Part shown: positions 45,529 to 54,855 of the stretch, piece by piece | How the letters are laid out: every line of letters begins with the position of its first letter | How positions within the stretch are numbered: the stretch's first letter is position 1 | Source: Cytophagales bacterium | GTDB lineage: Bacteria > Bacteroidota > Bacteroidia > Cytophagales > Bernardetiaceae | Length of the DNA: 64,000 nt | Assembly: GCA_013299045.1 (NCBI GenBank) | Contig: JAAFJX010000005.1 | Location: forward strand, 62,001 to 126,000 | Direction: 5' to 3' | Notes under the pieces: model-generated | Databases searched by the model: none | What the model saw: the letters and a program-made list of their open reading frames with translations, nothing else | Told to the model about the DNA's origin: nothing | Program-made: the position numbers and the translations under genes

Positions 45529-46467
45529 TCAGACTGTCTCTGTTAATAACCGAATCCTGTAACGGGCTTTCTGCCAGCGTACTATCAGTTGCCAAAGACA
45601 CACAGGAATAAAAAAAGGAACACAAAGCCCCATTAAAAACAAAGACATGGGCAAGGAATTGCTGACTGTTTCGCGTGGGTCTGGCCAAAACACCGAATAT
45701 TTATAAACCACTGCAAAAGCCATGAGCACACTCGTAAAAAGCATTTCAGGAAGCAGCAAGTACCAAATATCGGCATGGTGAAACAGAAAACAAAGCCTGG
45801 CTGGTGCAAAAAATATCTGTAAAAAGAACAGTTGTCGTCCTACTAAACTTGTTATCTGGCTTCTCTCAAATCGTTTCTGAAAGACCCAGTAATCTTCTTG
45901 ATAATTGTAGTGCTTGCCCAAAAACACAGTTAGAATAACCAAACCAACAAACAAACTGGCTTCAAAATGCAGAGTAAGGAGCATCAAGATATAAACCAAG
46001 ACCAATTCTGGCCAAAAACGCCTAATACCCACCCAAGCTTCAAAGTTGAGCCTGAGCCACCAATTTGCTCCCCTTTTTTGCTTTTTTTGAGGAAATTGAA
46101 ACGCGCTGAAGCTGGGAATAAGAGGTAAGATTGCCGTCAAAACTGTTATGCCCAAGGCCACCGGATACGCGCCGATAAAGAGCATAAAGGCCAAAATAGG
46201 CAGATTAAGGCACGCATACTCCAGCACAAGCGCCAAACGGAAATTTGGCAACAATACCTGTAAAAATGCTAAGTCCTGACGCTGCCAATGCCATAGTGCG
46301 GGCAAACAGCCTATTGCTAGCCCAGCCAAAGGTTGTCCACGCAAAAAGGCTGCTGCTTGAAACAACAACGCCCCGCCAAAAAAAAGCCATATCATGCACC
46401 GCAAAATGCCCAAGTCTGCTACCAAACGACCTAGTTGCAAACAGCGTAATTTTAGAAAGAACAGCAT
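45529..46467 (-). CDS. Membrane protein of unknown function
   Basis: A 312-residue very hydrophobic protein with about seven to eight membrane segments and a basic, Lys/Arg-rich loop near residue 125 (FPQKKQKRGANWW). No family motif is recognised; it resembles ABC-2-type permease-like membrane proteins in overall style only. No ATPase gene is adjacent. The start at 46467 is uncertain because several hydrophobic starts are possible. Confidence 0.6.
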   Translation of the reverse strand: MLFFLKLRCLQLGRLVADLGILRCMIWLFFGGALLFQAAAFLRGQPLAGLAIGCLPALWHWQRQDLAFLQVLLPNFRLALVLEYACLNLPILAFMLFIGAYPVALGITVLTAILPLIPSFSAFQFPQKKQKRGANWWLRLNFEAWVGIRRFWPELVLVYILMLLTLHFEASLFVGLVILTVFLGKHYNYQEDYWVFQKRFERSQITSLVGRQLFFLQIFFAPARLCFLFHHADIWYLLLPEMLFTSVLMAFAVVYKYSVFWPDPRETVSNSLPMSLFLMGLCVPFFIPVCLWQLIVRWQKARYRIRLLTETV

Positions 46468-46610
46468 AAAAAACTACGTGAAAATGCCTAAAACCAGTCT
46501 CAAGAAACAAAACAGCCCAAAACTAAAGTTTTGAGCTGAGTCAATTTACAGGATTTTGGACTTTGTTTTCACATTATCCTCACCTTCAAACACACATAAA
46601 CACTAAGACC

Positions 46611-48398
46611 TTAAAAACAGTACGCATTAGCTGCAATCACTTGCTTGGCTACTGCCCTGCGCAAATCCTTGGTATTGAGGGCGCTGTATTTTGTAAAGCG
46701 CTTCAAGCCCAAGAGCATGATTTGTAGCTCATCGCCTTTTGCGAAGGCGCATATTGCCTCTCTGCCCTGTATATTGGCCAAATTAAGCGCCTGACGAACG
46801 TAAAGTTGCGTCATTTGAATTTGACCCTGCACCGCAGAAACTCCGTGCAAAGATATAAGTTTTTCGGTTCGCAAACAAGCAGACTCACAAACATAACATT
46901 CAATAATAAGGTCTGCTAAGGCCATGAGTAGCTCTTGTTCGTTCTCAAATGCCATACCAAGAGTTTGTACGGACTTGCCAGCAATCATCAAAACAGCCTT
47001 TTTGAGATTTCTTATAAGTATTTTTTCTTCGGCCAAAGGCAGAGAAAGGTCGGGCTGGTTTAGGTCAGGAATGCCTAATAGCTCCTTACCTACGGCCATT
47101 GCAGGCCCCATGAGGTCAAGTTCGCCTTTCATAGCACGCTTAACGAGCATACCCACCAGAAGCATACGGTTGATTTCGTTTGTCCCCTCATATATACGCG
47201 AAATACGTGCATCACGGTAGGCGCGCTCCATGGGGGCATCGGCCGAAAAACCCATACCGCCATAAATTTGAACGCCCTCATCTACCACAAAATCAAGAAC
47301 TTCTGAGCTATGAACTTTAGTAATAGCACACTCTACGGCAAACTGTTCGGCGCTTTTTAGCTTGGCTTGGCTCTCGTCCATGCCATCTGCTACAAGTGTT
47401 TGCGTAAGGAGGTCTATGCTATGGCCTGCTCTATAACAAGCTGATTCCGAAACATATATTTTGGCGGCCATATCCGCAATCTTTTGCTGTATGGCAGGAA
47501 AATTGGCTATTTTCTGGCCAAATTGCTTGCGTTCATTGGCATACTGAACGGCCTGTGTTGCTGTTCCTCTAGCCCCGCCCAAAGCGGCTATGGCTAACTT
47601 AATACGGCCAATATTCAAAATATTAACGGCTATTTTAAAGCCATTACCGCGCTCAGACAGCATATTTTCTACTGGCACTGGGCAATCTGTAAAAAAAACT
47701 TGCCGTGTAGAAGAGCCTTTTATGCCCATTTTATGCTCCTCTTCGTTCATCGCAATACCGCTATAACTGCGCTCAACAATGAAAGCCGTTAAGTTTTTGT
47801 CGTTTTCAATGCGCGCAAAAACAATAAGAAGCTGCGCAAAACCAGCATTTGAAATCCACATTTTTTGGCCAGTTAGCAAATAATGTTTGCCATCAGCGCT
47901 CAAAACAGCTTTTGTTTTGCCTGAATTGGCATCAGAGCCAGCATCAGGTTCGGTAAGGCAATAACAAGCTTTCCATTCGCCAGTGGCTAGTTTGGGCACA
48001 TATCTACGCTTTTGTTCGGCGTTGCCGTAGTAGAGAATTGGCAAAGTGCCAATGCCTGTATGCGCCCCATAAGCTGTTGCAAATGAGCCAGTAGCACCAA
48101 GCGAATCAGCGATAAGCATAGAACAGTTAAAGCTCAAACCCATGCCGCCGTAGTCTGCGGGTACGGACACACCCAGAAAGCCCATATCGCCCGCTTTACT
48201 CAAAACACTGTTCATTAAACCTTCTTCTAGTTGGTCTATACGGTCGCGGATGGGGTCTATTTCTTTGGCAACAAAGTCCTTGCAGGCTTGTCGCATCATT
48301 TGCTCTTCTTCGCCGAATTCTTCGGGTATAAATACGTCTGCTGGTGTACTTTCATTGACCAAAAAAGCGCCGCCTTTAAGATTAGAATCCTTGCTCAT
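46611..48398 (-). CDS. Acyl-CoA dehydrogenase
   Basis: A 595-residue FAD enzyme that introduces the trans-2 double bond in fatty acyl-CoA beta-oxidation. The ATG at 48398 is preferred, as the 19 upstream codons are His-rich and non-conserved. Signature CYCLTEPDAGSDANSGKTKA near residue 155, MWISNAGFA, ERKQFGQKIANFPAIQ, and the second signature QIYGGMGFSADAPMERAYRDARISRIYEGTNEINR with the expected catalytic Glu (YEGTNE) are present. It has a C-terminal extension of about 180 residues as in very-long-chain enzymes. TACATTTG with GTTG 20 bp upstream at 48481-48512 is a good promoter. Confidence 0.93.
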   Translation of the reverse strand: MSKDSNLKGGAFLVNESTPADVFIPEEFGEEEQMMRQACKDFVAKEIDPIRDRIDQLEEGLMNSVLSKAGDMGFLGVSVPADYGGMGLSFNCSMLIADSLGATGSFATAYGAHTGIGTLPILYYGNAEQKRRYVPKLATGEWKACYCLTEPDAGSDANSGKTKAVLSADGKHYLLTGQKMWISNAGFAQLLIVFARIENDKNLTAFIVERSYSGIAMNEEEHKMGIKGSSTRQVFFTDCPVPVENMLSERGNGFKIAVNILNIGRIKLAIAALGGARGTATQAVQYANERKQFGQKIANFPAIQQKIADMAAKIYVSESACYRAGHSIDLLTQTLVADGMDESQAKLKSAEQFAVECAITKVHSSEVLDFVVDEGVQIYGGMGFSADAPMERAYRDARISRIYEGTNEINRMLLVGMLVKRAMKGELDLMGPAMAVGKELLGIPDLNQPDLSLPLAEEKILIRNLKKAVLMIAGKSVQTLGMAFENEQELLMALADLIIECYVCESACLRTEKLISLHGVSAVQGQIQMTQLYVRQALNLANIQGREAICAFAKGDELQIMLLGLKRFTKYSALNTKDLRRAVAKQVIAANAYCF

Positions 48399-48480
48399 AT
48401 CGTAAGAATAGATGTTATGATGATGAACTTGTCGGTCATTTGCTAAATTAGGCAACAGGATACCGAAGTTCCTCTACGCA

Positions 48481-48512
48481 CAAATGTATGCAATAGCCTT
48501 TAAATTTTCAAC
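48481..48512 (-). promoter_or_regulatory. Promoter of the acyl-CoA dehydrogenase gene
   Basis: GTTG-N20-TACATTTG on the minus strand, -7 element at 48488-48481. The rest of the spacer to 48755 shows no gene. Confidence 0.6.
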
Positions 48513-48759
48513 ACTTTTAGCAAATTCTCTACTGCTTTTTTTTGAAAGTGGGCTAGCCTCTCTCTAACAATAAAAAAAGTGCAATTCAAACTTTACATCG
48601 CATTAAATATCTAATAATCAATGAATTTAAATATTCTGGTTCATGGTTTTTTCAATCATTGCGGACTTACCTGACTAACTGAAATTCGGAAACTTCCAAT
48701 TAGAACCAGCTTTATTTTCAAATAAAAAATTTAGTAGCGCTTCGGTGGCACTTTGCCAT

Positions 48760-48767
48760 TATATTTG
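48760..48767 (+). promoter_or_regulatory. Probable -7 element for nrdB
   Basis: TATATTTG fits TAnnTTTG, 120 bp before the start. No clear -33 element. Confidence 0.45.
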
Positions 48768-48886
48768 CAAGAGAAAATTATAAGGCTCCAAATCTAATGC
48801 CTTTTTCTTTCATTTTACTGACCGAAAACAGCTCATGGAGCTTCTAATCATAGATTCTTAAAACGTCTTTATCTTACAAAAATCGT

Positions 48887-49888
48887 ATGACTACAACCAA
48901 CGGAAAAGCACATTTGGCCGAAGAGCCATTGCTCAAAGAAAATAAAAACCGTTTTGTGCTTTATCCCATCAAGCATGATGACATTTTTCAAATGTATAAA
49001 AAAGCGGAAGCTAGTTTTTGGACTGCCGAAGAGATAGACCTTTCGCAAGACCTCCGAGACTGGGAGAACCTGACCTCAGATGAAAAGCATTTTATCACGC
49101 ACGTCTTGGCCTTTTTTGCAGCTAGCGATGGCATCGTGAACGAAAATTTGGCTATTAACTTTCTAAACGAAGTGCAGATACCAGAGGCCAAGTGTTTTTA
49201 TGGGTTTCAAATAATGATGGAGAATATTCATTCCGAAACTTACTCCTTGCTCATAGACACTTACATCAAAGACCCTTTTGAAAAGGAAAAGATGTTCAAC
49301 GCCATTGAGCACGTGCCATGCGTCAAGAAAAAAGCCGAATGGGCACTGCGCTGGATACAAAGTGAAAGTTTTGCAGAACGCCTCATCGCATTTGCTGCCA
49401 TAGAGGGCATTTTCTTTTCGGGTAGTTTCTGTTCTATATTTTGGCTCAAAAAGCGCGGCCTCATGCCAGGTTTGAGTTTTTCTAATGAGCTAATTTCAAG
49501 AGATGAAGGTTTGCACTGCGACTTTGCCTGCTTGCTTTATACGCGCTATTTGCAAAACAAACTTCCTAAAGAAAAAGTTTTGGCTATCATTACTGATGCT
49601 GTTCAGATTGAGCAAGAATTTATTTGCGACTCTCTGCCAGTAGCTTTGATAGGCATGAACGCGCAACTAATGAGCCAATACATTGAATTTGTGGCGGATA
49701 GACTACTCGTAGAACTGGGCTTAGAAAAAGTTTATCATGCAGCAAATCCTTTCCCTTTTATGGAAATGATTTCTTTGCAAGGTAAAACCAACTTTTTTGA
49801 AAAGCGCGTGTCGGAATACCAAAAGGCGGGAGTTATGAATACGCAGAACAAAGAAAAACCTCGCTTTACGCTTGAAGAGGACTTTTAG
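48887..49888 (+). CDS. nrdB: Ribonucleoside-diphosphate reductase, class Ia small subunit
   Basis: A 333-residue ferritin-fold protein that houses the di-iron centre and tyrosyl radical for ribonucleotide reduction. Iron ligands are in [10 protein letters not shown] (Glu), [12 protein letters not shown] (Glu and His), AIEGIFFSG (Glu) and [10 protein letters not shown] (Glu, His). The radical Tyr is kept (SETY). The C-terminus FTLEEDF is the tail that docks on the large subunit. No nrdA lies beside it, unlike the common nrdA-nrdB pair. It ends at a strong terminator. Confidence 0.95.
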   Translation: MTTTNGKAHLAEEPLLKENKNRFVLYPIKHDDIFQMYKKAEASFWTAEEIDLSQDLRDWENLTSDEKHFITHVLAFFAASDGIVNENLAINFLNEVQIPEAKCFYGFQIMMENIHSETYSLLIDTYIKDPFEKEKMFNAIEHVPCVKKKAEWALRWIQSESFAERLIAFAAIEGIFFSGSFCSIFWLKKRGLMPGLSFSNELISRDEGLHCDFACLLYTRYLQNKLPKEKVLAIITDAVQIEQEFICDSLPVALIGMNAQLMSQYIEFVADRLLVELGLEKVYHAANPFPFMEMISLQGKTNFFEKRVSEYQKAGVMNTQNKEKPRFTLEEDF

Positions 49889-49916
49889 TATGTAGGAATT
49901 TAACCCTCCAGGCGCT

Positions 49917-49962
49917 AAAAAGACCTTACGAAGTTGCTAAAAACTTTGTGAGGTCTTTTTTC
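49917..49962 (+). terminator. Terminator after nrdB
   Basis: A long stem AAAAAGACCT...AAGTT/AACTT...AGGTCTTTTT with two small mismatches and a T run. Confidence 0.87.
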
Positions 49963-50350
49963 ATGCAAAAATAGGCAGTAGAAAGCGCTCAAAACACTCA
50001 TCATTCAATGTTTGTTTTCTTAGACTAATTGTATGGTCGTGTTACCAAAGCATTGAAATAATTACGACTAGCTAATCACTATCTTTTTGCACAAAAGAGT
50101 GATTCTTGACTATTGATTGGTCAAAAGCGCGCAAAAGACGGTTTAAAATGCAAAAACATTAATCTTTGACGAATCTTGAGTCTAAGTTTCGTATGTGCAT
50201 GGCTTCGTGCAATTCTAAAATCATAGAGCAATAAAAAATTAAGTGTACTTGTTAGGCAATGTTTCCTTAAAAAAACTAACTTTGGACTCCTTTCTAAACG
50301 ACTTAACAGAAAGAGTATAAAAGAGAGTTTCCTTTTTTTAACAAATAAAA
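49963..50350. other. AT-rich spacer before the gp25-like gene
   Basis: No gene is seen. TAACTTTG at 50277-50284 is a possible -7 element, giving a leader of about 115 nt for the gp25-like gene. Confidence 0.4.
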
Positions 50351-50359
50351 GAGCAGCGG

Positions 50360-50367
50360 TAATTTTG
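50360..50367 (+). promoter_or_regulatory. Possible -7 element for the gp25-like gene
   Basis: TAATTTTG, 36 bp before the start codon; -33 element unclear. Confidence 0.4.
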
Positions 50368-50403
50368 CACTGAATTGATTCATCTAAAGATTGAAAAAAA
50401 GAT

Positions 50404-50814
50404 ATGGAAAAGGCTTTTTTAGGGCGTGGCTGGAAGTTTCCGCCTACTTTTGACAAACAAACGGGTGATATTAAAATGGCTGAGGAAGAAGACGACATCC
50501 GCGAAAGCCTACGTATTCTACTCGGTACGAGGCGCGGAGAGCGCGTTATGCAGCCTGAGTATGGTTGCGACCTACACCAGCTCGTTTTTGAGGATTTGGA
50601 TAGCACGGCCATTAGCCACCTAAAAAGCGTCATTACCAAAGCCATTTTGTTCTTTGAGCCACGTATCGTCCTCGAAGAGATTGAAATTCGGTTTGATAGT
50701 CAAGATATTGGCTTGTTGCACATTATTCTGCATTATACGGTGAGCCTCACCAATACACGTACCAATATGGTTTATCCTTTCTACTTGCTGGAAGGCACTG
50801 ACATTGTGGATTAA
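50404..50814 (+). CDS. GPW/gp25-family baseplate protein of a contractile injection system
   Basis: A 136-residue soluble protein. It opens FLGRGWKFPPTF, followed by EEDDIRESLRILLGTRRGERVMQPEYGCDLHQLVFE, the defining core of the T4 gp25/phage W lysozyme-like family. In phages and injection systems gp25 joins the baseplate wedge to the sheath start. The DIRESLRILLGTRRGERVM block, with its Arg cluster, is the most conserved part. It stands alone between nrdB and rfbC, about 15 kb from the tail-tube gene at 34375, with no phage genes around. Confidence 0.88.
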   Translation: MEKAFLGRGWKFPPTFDKQTGDIKMAEEEDDIRESLRILLGTRRGERVMQPEYGCDLHQLVFEDLDSTAISHLKSVITKAILFFEPRIVLEEIEIRFDSQDIGLLHIILHYTVSLTNTRTNMVYPFYLLEGTDIVD

Positions 50815-50887
50815 AAATAAATAAAGCGTTTTACTTAAAACACAAACCAAGGTAGCCCTTTGTGGCATCGTTCATTTATCAAACAGC

Positions 50888-51433
50888 ATGAAATTTACTC
50901 AAGCCCCTTTAGCAGGTTTATGGATTATAGACCCGCAAATTTTACAAGACCATCGTGGGTATTTTTACGAGAGCTTTAGCTTGCGCAAATTAAAAAATGC
51001 AACGGGCGTTGAACCTGTTTTTGTGCAGGACAACCAATCTCGTTCCTATCATGGTGTCATGCGGGGCTTGCATTTTCAGCGCGGAGAACACGCACAAGCC
51101 AAATTGGTCAGGGTTATTAGTGGGGTGGTGCAGGACGTGGTGGTGGACATAAGGCCAGAATCGCCAACATTCGGTAAATCGTTCAGCATTGTTCTTTCGG
51201 ACGAAAATAAGCTACAGCTATATGTACCGCGTGGTTTTGCGCATGGATTCTTAGTTTTGAGCGAAATAGCAGAGTTTTTTTATAAATGCGACAATTTTTA
51301 TGCGCCTACGCACGAGTCAGGCTTGTTTTTTGATGACCCCAAATGTGAAATCAACTGGATGCTCAATAGGCGAGATATGATTATCTCAGATAAAGATTTA
51401 CATTTGAGGCATTTGGCCGACTTAGAACTCTAA
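50888..51433 (+). CDS. rfbC: dTDP-4-dehydrorhamnose 3,5-epimerase
   Basis: A 181-residue cupin-fold enzyme in dTDP-L-rhamnose synthesis for surface polysaccharide. The catalytic His is in GVMRGLHFQRG, with NQSRSYHGV before it and the active-site Tyr in EFFYKCDNFYAP. Pattern YVPRGFAHGFLVLS is also present. No rfbA, rfbB or rfbD is adjacent. It is 73 bp downstream of the gp25-like gene. Confidence 0.93.
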   Translation: MKFTQAPLAGLWIIDPQILQDHRGYFYESFSLRKLKNATGVEPVFVQDNQSRSYHGVMRGLHFQRGEHAQAKLVRVISGVVQDVVVDIRPESPTFGKSFSIVLSDENKLQLYVPRGFAHGFLVLSEIAEFFYKCDNFYAPTHESGLFFDDPKCEINWMLNRRDMIISDKDLHLRHLADLEL

Positions 51434-51499
51434 AAATACAATACTATCCTGAATACACCAGTACAATTCTGTTTGTTACCCTAACGCTGTGATGGCCTT

Positions 51500-51910
51500 A
51501 TGCAAGTGCTTAAAAATGATTACAATATAACTTTTCAGAGCGAAAGAGGAATTCTTTTGGTGCGCATTGTGGGCTTTCTTACTGCTGCCAAATACCAAGC
51601 CTGCTGGACAAACGTGCTGACGCAACTAGAGCAAAAGCCTATTTATAAAATGCTGATAGATATGAGTGAAAGCCAGGTTATATCGTCTGAGAACCAACAA
51701 TGGCTACAAGCACATTATTTCCCGCGTCTGCTAAAATTGCCTTATTTTAACCAATTCCGAGTAGCGAGGGTAGTGGCTAAGGGTATTTTTGGGCAAGTCT
51801 CTTTGGCAAATATTGAAAGGCTCTGGGATAATAATCCACTAAATACTGATAACAAAGCAGCTGATTTTGAAAACGTTGAAGCCGCAGAGGTTTGGCTACT
51901 AGGCCAATAA
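51500..51910 (+). CDS. STAS/SpoIIAA-like protein
   Basis: A 136-residue soluble protein. The pattern VRIVGFLTAAKYQACWTNVLTQLEQKPIYKMLIDMSESQVIS, with strand-helix-strand and a final helix, resembles the SpoIIAA-like/STAS fold. Such small proteins bind nucleotides or take part in anti-sigma partner switching. The phosphorylatable Ser of classic anti-anti-sigma factors cannot be identified. A link with the SpoIIE-type phosphatase at 37576 is conceivable only by theme. Confidence 0.5.
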   Translation: MQVLKNDYNITFQSERGILLVRIVGFLTAAKYQACWTNVLTQLEQKPIYKMLIDMSESQVISSENQQWLQAHYFPRLLKLPYFNQFRVARVVAKGIFGQVSLANIERLWDNNPLNTDNKAADFENVEAAEVWLLGQ

Positions 51911-51944
51911 TTTTATCAATAAAAAAAACCTAAAAGTTTGAGTT

Positions 51945-52556
51945 ATGAAAATTATAGGCATAGGTCGCAATTATGTAGCGCATATAGCAGAACTTAAAAA
52001 CGAGAAACCTGATGCGCCAGTGGTGTTTTTTAAACCAGATACAGCACTGCTGCGCCAAAATGCGCCTTTTTATTATCCTGATTATTCGAAGGATATTCAC
52101 TACGAATGCGAGTTGGTACTGCGAATTGGGCGCGAAGGCAAGCACATTAAACCTGAGTTTGCGTTTAAATACTGCCAAGAAATTGGGCTGGGCATTGATT
52201 TTACTGCACGCGACTTGCAGGAAAAAGCCAAAGAAAAACGCTTGCCTTGGGCTATTTCTAAGGGTTTTGATGGCTCTGCTCCTATTTCGGCTTTTGTTCC
52301 TCTCGGCAACTATCCAGACCCACGCAACATTGGTTTTCATTTGCTCGTGAATGGCCACAAGAAACAAGAGGGCAATACGTTGCAAATGATTTGGTCTTTT
52401 GAGGAAGTGATTAGCTATGTCTCTACTTTTTTTACACTCAAAGTAGGCGATTTGATTTTCACAGGTACGCCAGCGGGTGTAGGGCCTGTGCAAATTGGCG
52501 ACCGTCTGCAAGGTTTTATTGAGAACAAAGCATTCCTTGACTTTGAGGTAAAGTAG
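51945..52556 (+). CDS. Fumarylacetoacetate hydrolase family protein
   Basis: A 203-residue FAH-fold enzyme, the size of acylpyruvase/YcgM-type members that hydrolyse acylpyruvates or decarboxylate oxaloacetate. Metal ligands are in HYECELVLRIG (E-x-E) and GLGIDFTARDLQ (Asp); GIGRNYVAHIAEL at the start and FTGTPAGVGPVQIGD near the end are family motifs. It ends 1 bp before the next ATG, so the two genes are cotranscribed. Confidence 0.88.
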   Translation: MKIIGIGRNYVAHIAELKNEKPDAPVVFFKPDTALLRQNAPFYYPDYSKDIHYECELVLRIGREGKHIKPEFAFKYCQEIGLGIDFTARDLQEKAKEKRLPWAISKGFDGSAPISAFVPLGNYPDPRNIGFHLLVNGHKKQEGNTLQMIWSFEEVISYVSTFFTLKVGDLIFTGTPAGVGPVQIGDRLQGFIENKAFLDFEVK

Positions 52557-52557
52557 T

Positions 52558-53169
52558 ATGAGCGTATTCTTTTTCTCAATATTTTTTGCGGTAGGCCTCA
52601 GCACTGCGTGTATGGCGCAATTTATTCCTTTTGATGAACGCCATGCAGAACTTGGGTTAGAGAATACCATACTGGTTTCAGATTCCACCTTGAGGCAAGA
52701 ATACAAGCTCAGTACCTCAATCTATTTGAATGAGTATTGGAGTGTTTACTACTCCTTTGGTATGTCGAACAACTTCGCCAACAAACGCAGTTACTCGGTT
52801 ACAACAGGCTCTGCTGCAGCTTTTTTGTTGCTTAGAGAAGTAAACAGAAATGGTACTGCCTCCCAAGATTCGCAGGATTTTTGGGTCTGGGTGGGCATCT
52901 TGGCCTGTATCATTCCCGAGGGCATAGAGTTTCATGCCAGTTTGGGCAGGCGTACTTCTCTAACACCTTTTTTAAGCCCTCTGAGTACTTACTATGCCTC
53001 ACACGATGACGAGCGCTTGCGCTTGGGTGGAAACATCGGTTTGAGGCTAAATTTTTATCCAAGACAGGACTTACCACTTTGTTTTTCGCCAATGGGCGGT
53101 ATGCGCTTTGAATATGGCGGACTTCGCCATGAGCTTTTTGGTGGTTTTAAAATAGGAGTGGTTTTTTGA
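52558..53169 (+). CDS. Secreted, probably outer-membrane, protein of unknown function
   Basis: A 203-residue protein with a signal peptide (to about residue 19, ending CMAQ). The remainder has alternating strands with terminal aromatics and ends GFKIGVVF, as expected of a small outer-membrane barrel. No family is recognised. The start follows the FAH stop by 1 bp, suggesting translational coupling, but no functional link is evident. Confidence 0.55.
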   Translation: MSVFFFSIFFAVGLSTACMAQFIPFDERHAELGLENTILVSDSTLRQEYKLSTSIYLNEYWSVYYSFGMSNNFANKRSYSVTTGSAAAFLLLREVNRNGTASQDSQDFWVWVGILACIIPEGIEFHASLGRRTSLTPFLSPLSTYYASHDDERLRLGGNIGLRLNFYPRQDLPLCFSPMGGMRFEYGGLRHELFGGFKIGVVF

Positions 53170-53178
53170 AATGCACAC

Positions 53179-53219
53179 AAAAAAAAGAGGCTATCGTTTC
53201 AAGACAACCTCTTTTTTTA
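53179..53219. terminator. Bidirectional terminator between convergent genes
   Basis: Stem AAAAAAGAGG/CCTCTTTTTT with a 17-nt loop and poly-T on both strands, between stops at 53169 and 53237. Confidence 0.85.
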
Positions 53220-53236
53220 CTCAATTTAAGCCAAAT

Positions 53237-54529
53237 TTAGTCCGCTTTGTAGCACCAGAAGTTCAACATGAGCTTCTGCAAATGGCCACCCGCCTTCGCA
53301 ATAGATGGGCTAGGTTTGGTTTCATCATACTCCTCAGTGTGGATATAGATATACTCACGCGAGTCATCTTCGAAAGGCTCTCCTGTATCAACAGGAATCA
53401 AATTGAAGCGGCCATCTTCCTGCTGGTCGCGGAAAGAAATCATCAACTGCTTCTTTGTAACGGTGTCGTAAGCAATGAAAGGAACATCAACATAGTCTCT
53501 GTATTTGTAGTCATTGGCTGGTACACCTGGGCCTTTTTTACCTACAGTAAAGCGGTGTGCTTTCTGCTTCACGTCTGGGCCAAAGAGAACAACAATGTTT
53601 TTCTGTACAGCCGGGTCTGGCACGTTTACAAGACCACCAGCGCGGTTAAAGCCAGTAACACGCACAAAGCCCAAGAAGAGTTCACCACCGTAGCGGATTT
53701 CTGTAGAGTCGTTGGATACCTTGTTAAAGAACAGAGCCAATTCAGGATAGTACTCAAACTCTACATTGGTGGTTACTTCTATAGTAGTGCCGTAGCCAGT
53801 ACCAGCAGCGTTCGTAGCATAAGCCGTTACGTAGTAAAGTGTACCGCCTTTGAGGCCAGTAACCTCCTTGTTAAAAGTAGCGCCAGAAGTGCCAGGACCC
53901 AAAGAAATTTTAGTATCAGCAATAGTAGGGCGTTTGCTAGTCATTGAGTACACAAAACCGTGGTCAGTAATATCCACACCGCCAGTAATTTTGCCATTTG
54001 CCTTAAAAGCAGTTACCATAATTTCTTCTTTGGCAGGCGCAATCATTTGAACAGACGGAGGCGTAGAAGCTGAAGGCTTCTGTGTGCGGAACTTGACGCT
54101 AGTAGGGCTGTAGAACGTTGTTTTGGCGTTCTTGATGTACAATCTTACTGAGTAGTCAGTATCTGGCTCAAGCGATTTTGCCTTAGTTACATACTCGCCT
54201 TTAGCAATAGGCTTGCTAGACTTGACGGTCATTCCAGTTTCAACGGTAGGGTCGGCAGTGCCTTTAGCATAAACGTGGCCATATTCAACGGCTGTAAAAC
54301 CAGTAGGTAAGTTTACAATATTTGCTGTAAATGTGGCAGCGTCTGTTGTAACATCCGAAACAACATCTGTTTTGATAACGAAAGTAGCATTCTTGGCTGC
54401 TTCGGTTCCATCAATAGCCACATCTACTTTGGGAGTAGTGTTGCCGCTCTCTTCGCCGCCGCAAGAGGCCAAAAAGCCTACCGAAAGCATCAGAAAGAGA
54501 TAACTTAATAATTGAAATTGCTTTTTCAT
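53237..54529 (-). CDS. Lipoprotein with fibronectin type III-like repeats
   Basis: A 430-residue protein with a lipoprotein signal (lipobox LASC near residue 22). Two or three beta-sandwich segments resemble Fn3 domains: TDAATFTANIVNLPTGFTAVEYGHVYAKG and VTAFKANGKITGGVDITDHGFVYSM, each with the L-x-P-x-T-x-Y-x-V-R-x-Y pattern (LEPDTDYSVRLYIKNA; LKGGTLYYVTAYATNAAG). The C-terminal 150 residues are unassigned. It is likely a surface-anchored adhesin or scaffold. A consensus promoter is at 54645-54675. Confidence 0.78.
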   Translation of the reverse strand: MKKQFQLLSYLFLMLSVGFLASCGGEESGNTTPKVDVAIDGTEAAKNATFVIKTDVVSDVTTDAATFTANIVNLPTGFTAVEYGHVYAKGTADPTVETGMTVKSSKPIAKGEYVTKAKSLEPDTDYSVRLYIKNAKTTFYSPTSVKFRTQKPSASTPPSVQMIAPAKEEIMVTAFKANGKITGGVDITDHGFVYSMTSKRPTIADTKISLGPGTSGATFNKEVTGLKGGTLYYVTAYATNAAGTGYGTTIEVTTNVEFEYYPELALFFNKVSNDSTEIRYGGELFLGFVRVTGFNRAGGLVNVPDPAVQKNIVVLFGPDVKQKAHRFTVGKKGPGVPANDYKYRDYVDVPFIAYDTVTKKQLMISFRDQQEDGRFNLIPVDTGEPFEDDSREYIYIHTEEYDETKPSPSIAKAGGHLQKLMLNFWCYKAD

Positions 54530-54644
54530 ACAATCAAGGTCAGAAATTTAGATAATAAGAAAGTTAGTAGTTTAGTAACAAATAATTACTCATGCAGGAT
54601 TGCCTTTGGTGCTTCATGCACCGACACTCACAGAGTTCATAAGA

Positions 54645-54675
54645 CAAAATTAGTGAGTAGAATTTCTTATCCAAA
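54645..54675 (-). promoter_or_regulatory. Promoter of the Fn3-like lipoprotein
   Basis: TTTG-N19-TAATTTTG on the minus strand, -7 element at 54652-54645, about 115 bp before the start codon. Confidence 0.75.
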
Positions 54676-54774
54676 TTTTTTCTTAAAAAAACTTAAAAAA
54701 GTCAAATTTTGCGTTCCTTTGTACTCATTTAGTCGTTCCTGAAGTCTATTCTTAGCGTGTTATTTGCATTTTCC

Positions 54775-54806
54775 ATTGCAGATATCAAATTTAGGCAGTA
54801 ACTTTG
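54775..54806 (+). promoter_or_regulatory. Promoter of folK
   Basis: ATTG-N20-TAACTTTG, -7 element at 54799-54806, 50 bp before the start codon. Confidence 0.65.
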
Positions 54807-54855
54807 CTAAAGTTAAGAGTATTGGGCGCTTGGCTTTTATACACCACCTTTTTAG

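Noticed and set aside
53171-53947. 258-codon plus-strand frame opposite the Fn3-like lipoprotein
   Set aside because: No start context and no family pattern; the lipoprotein on the other strand has lipobox, domains and promoter.
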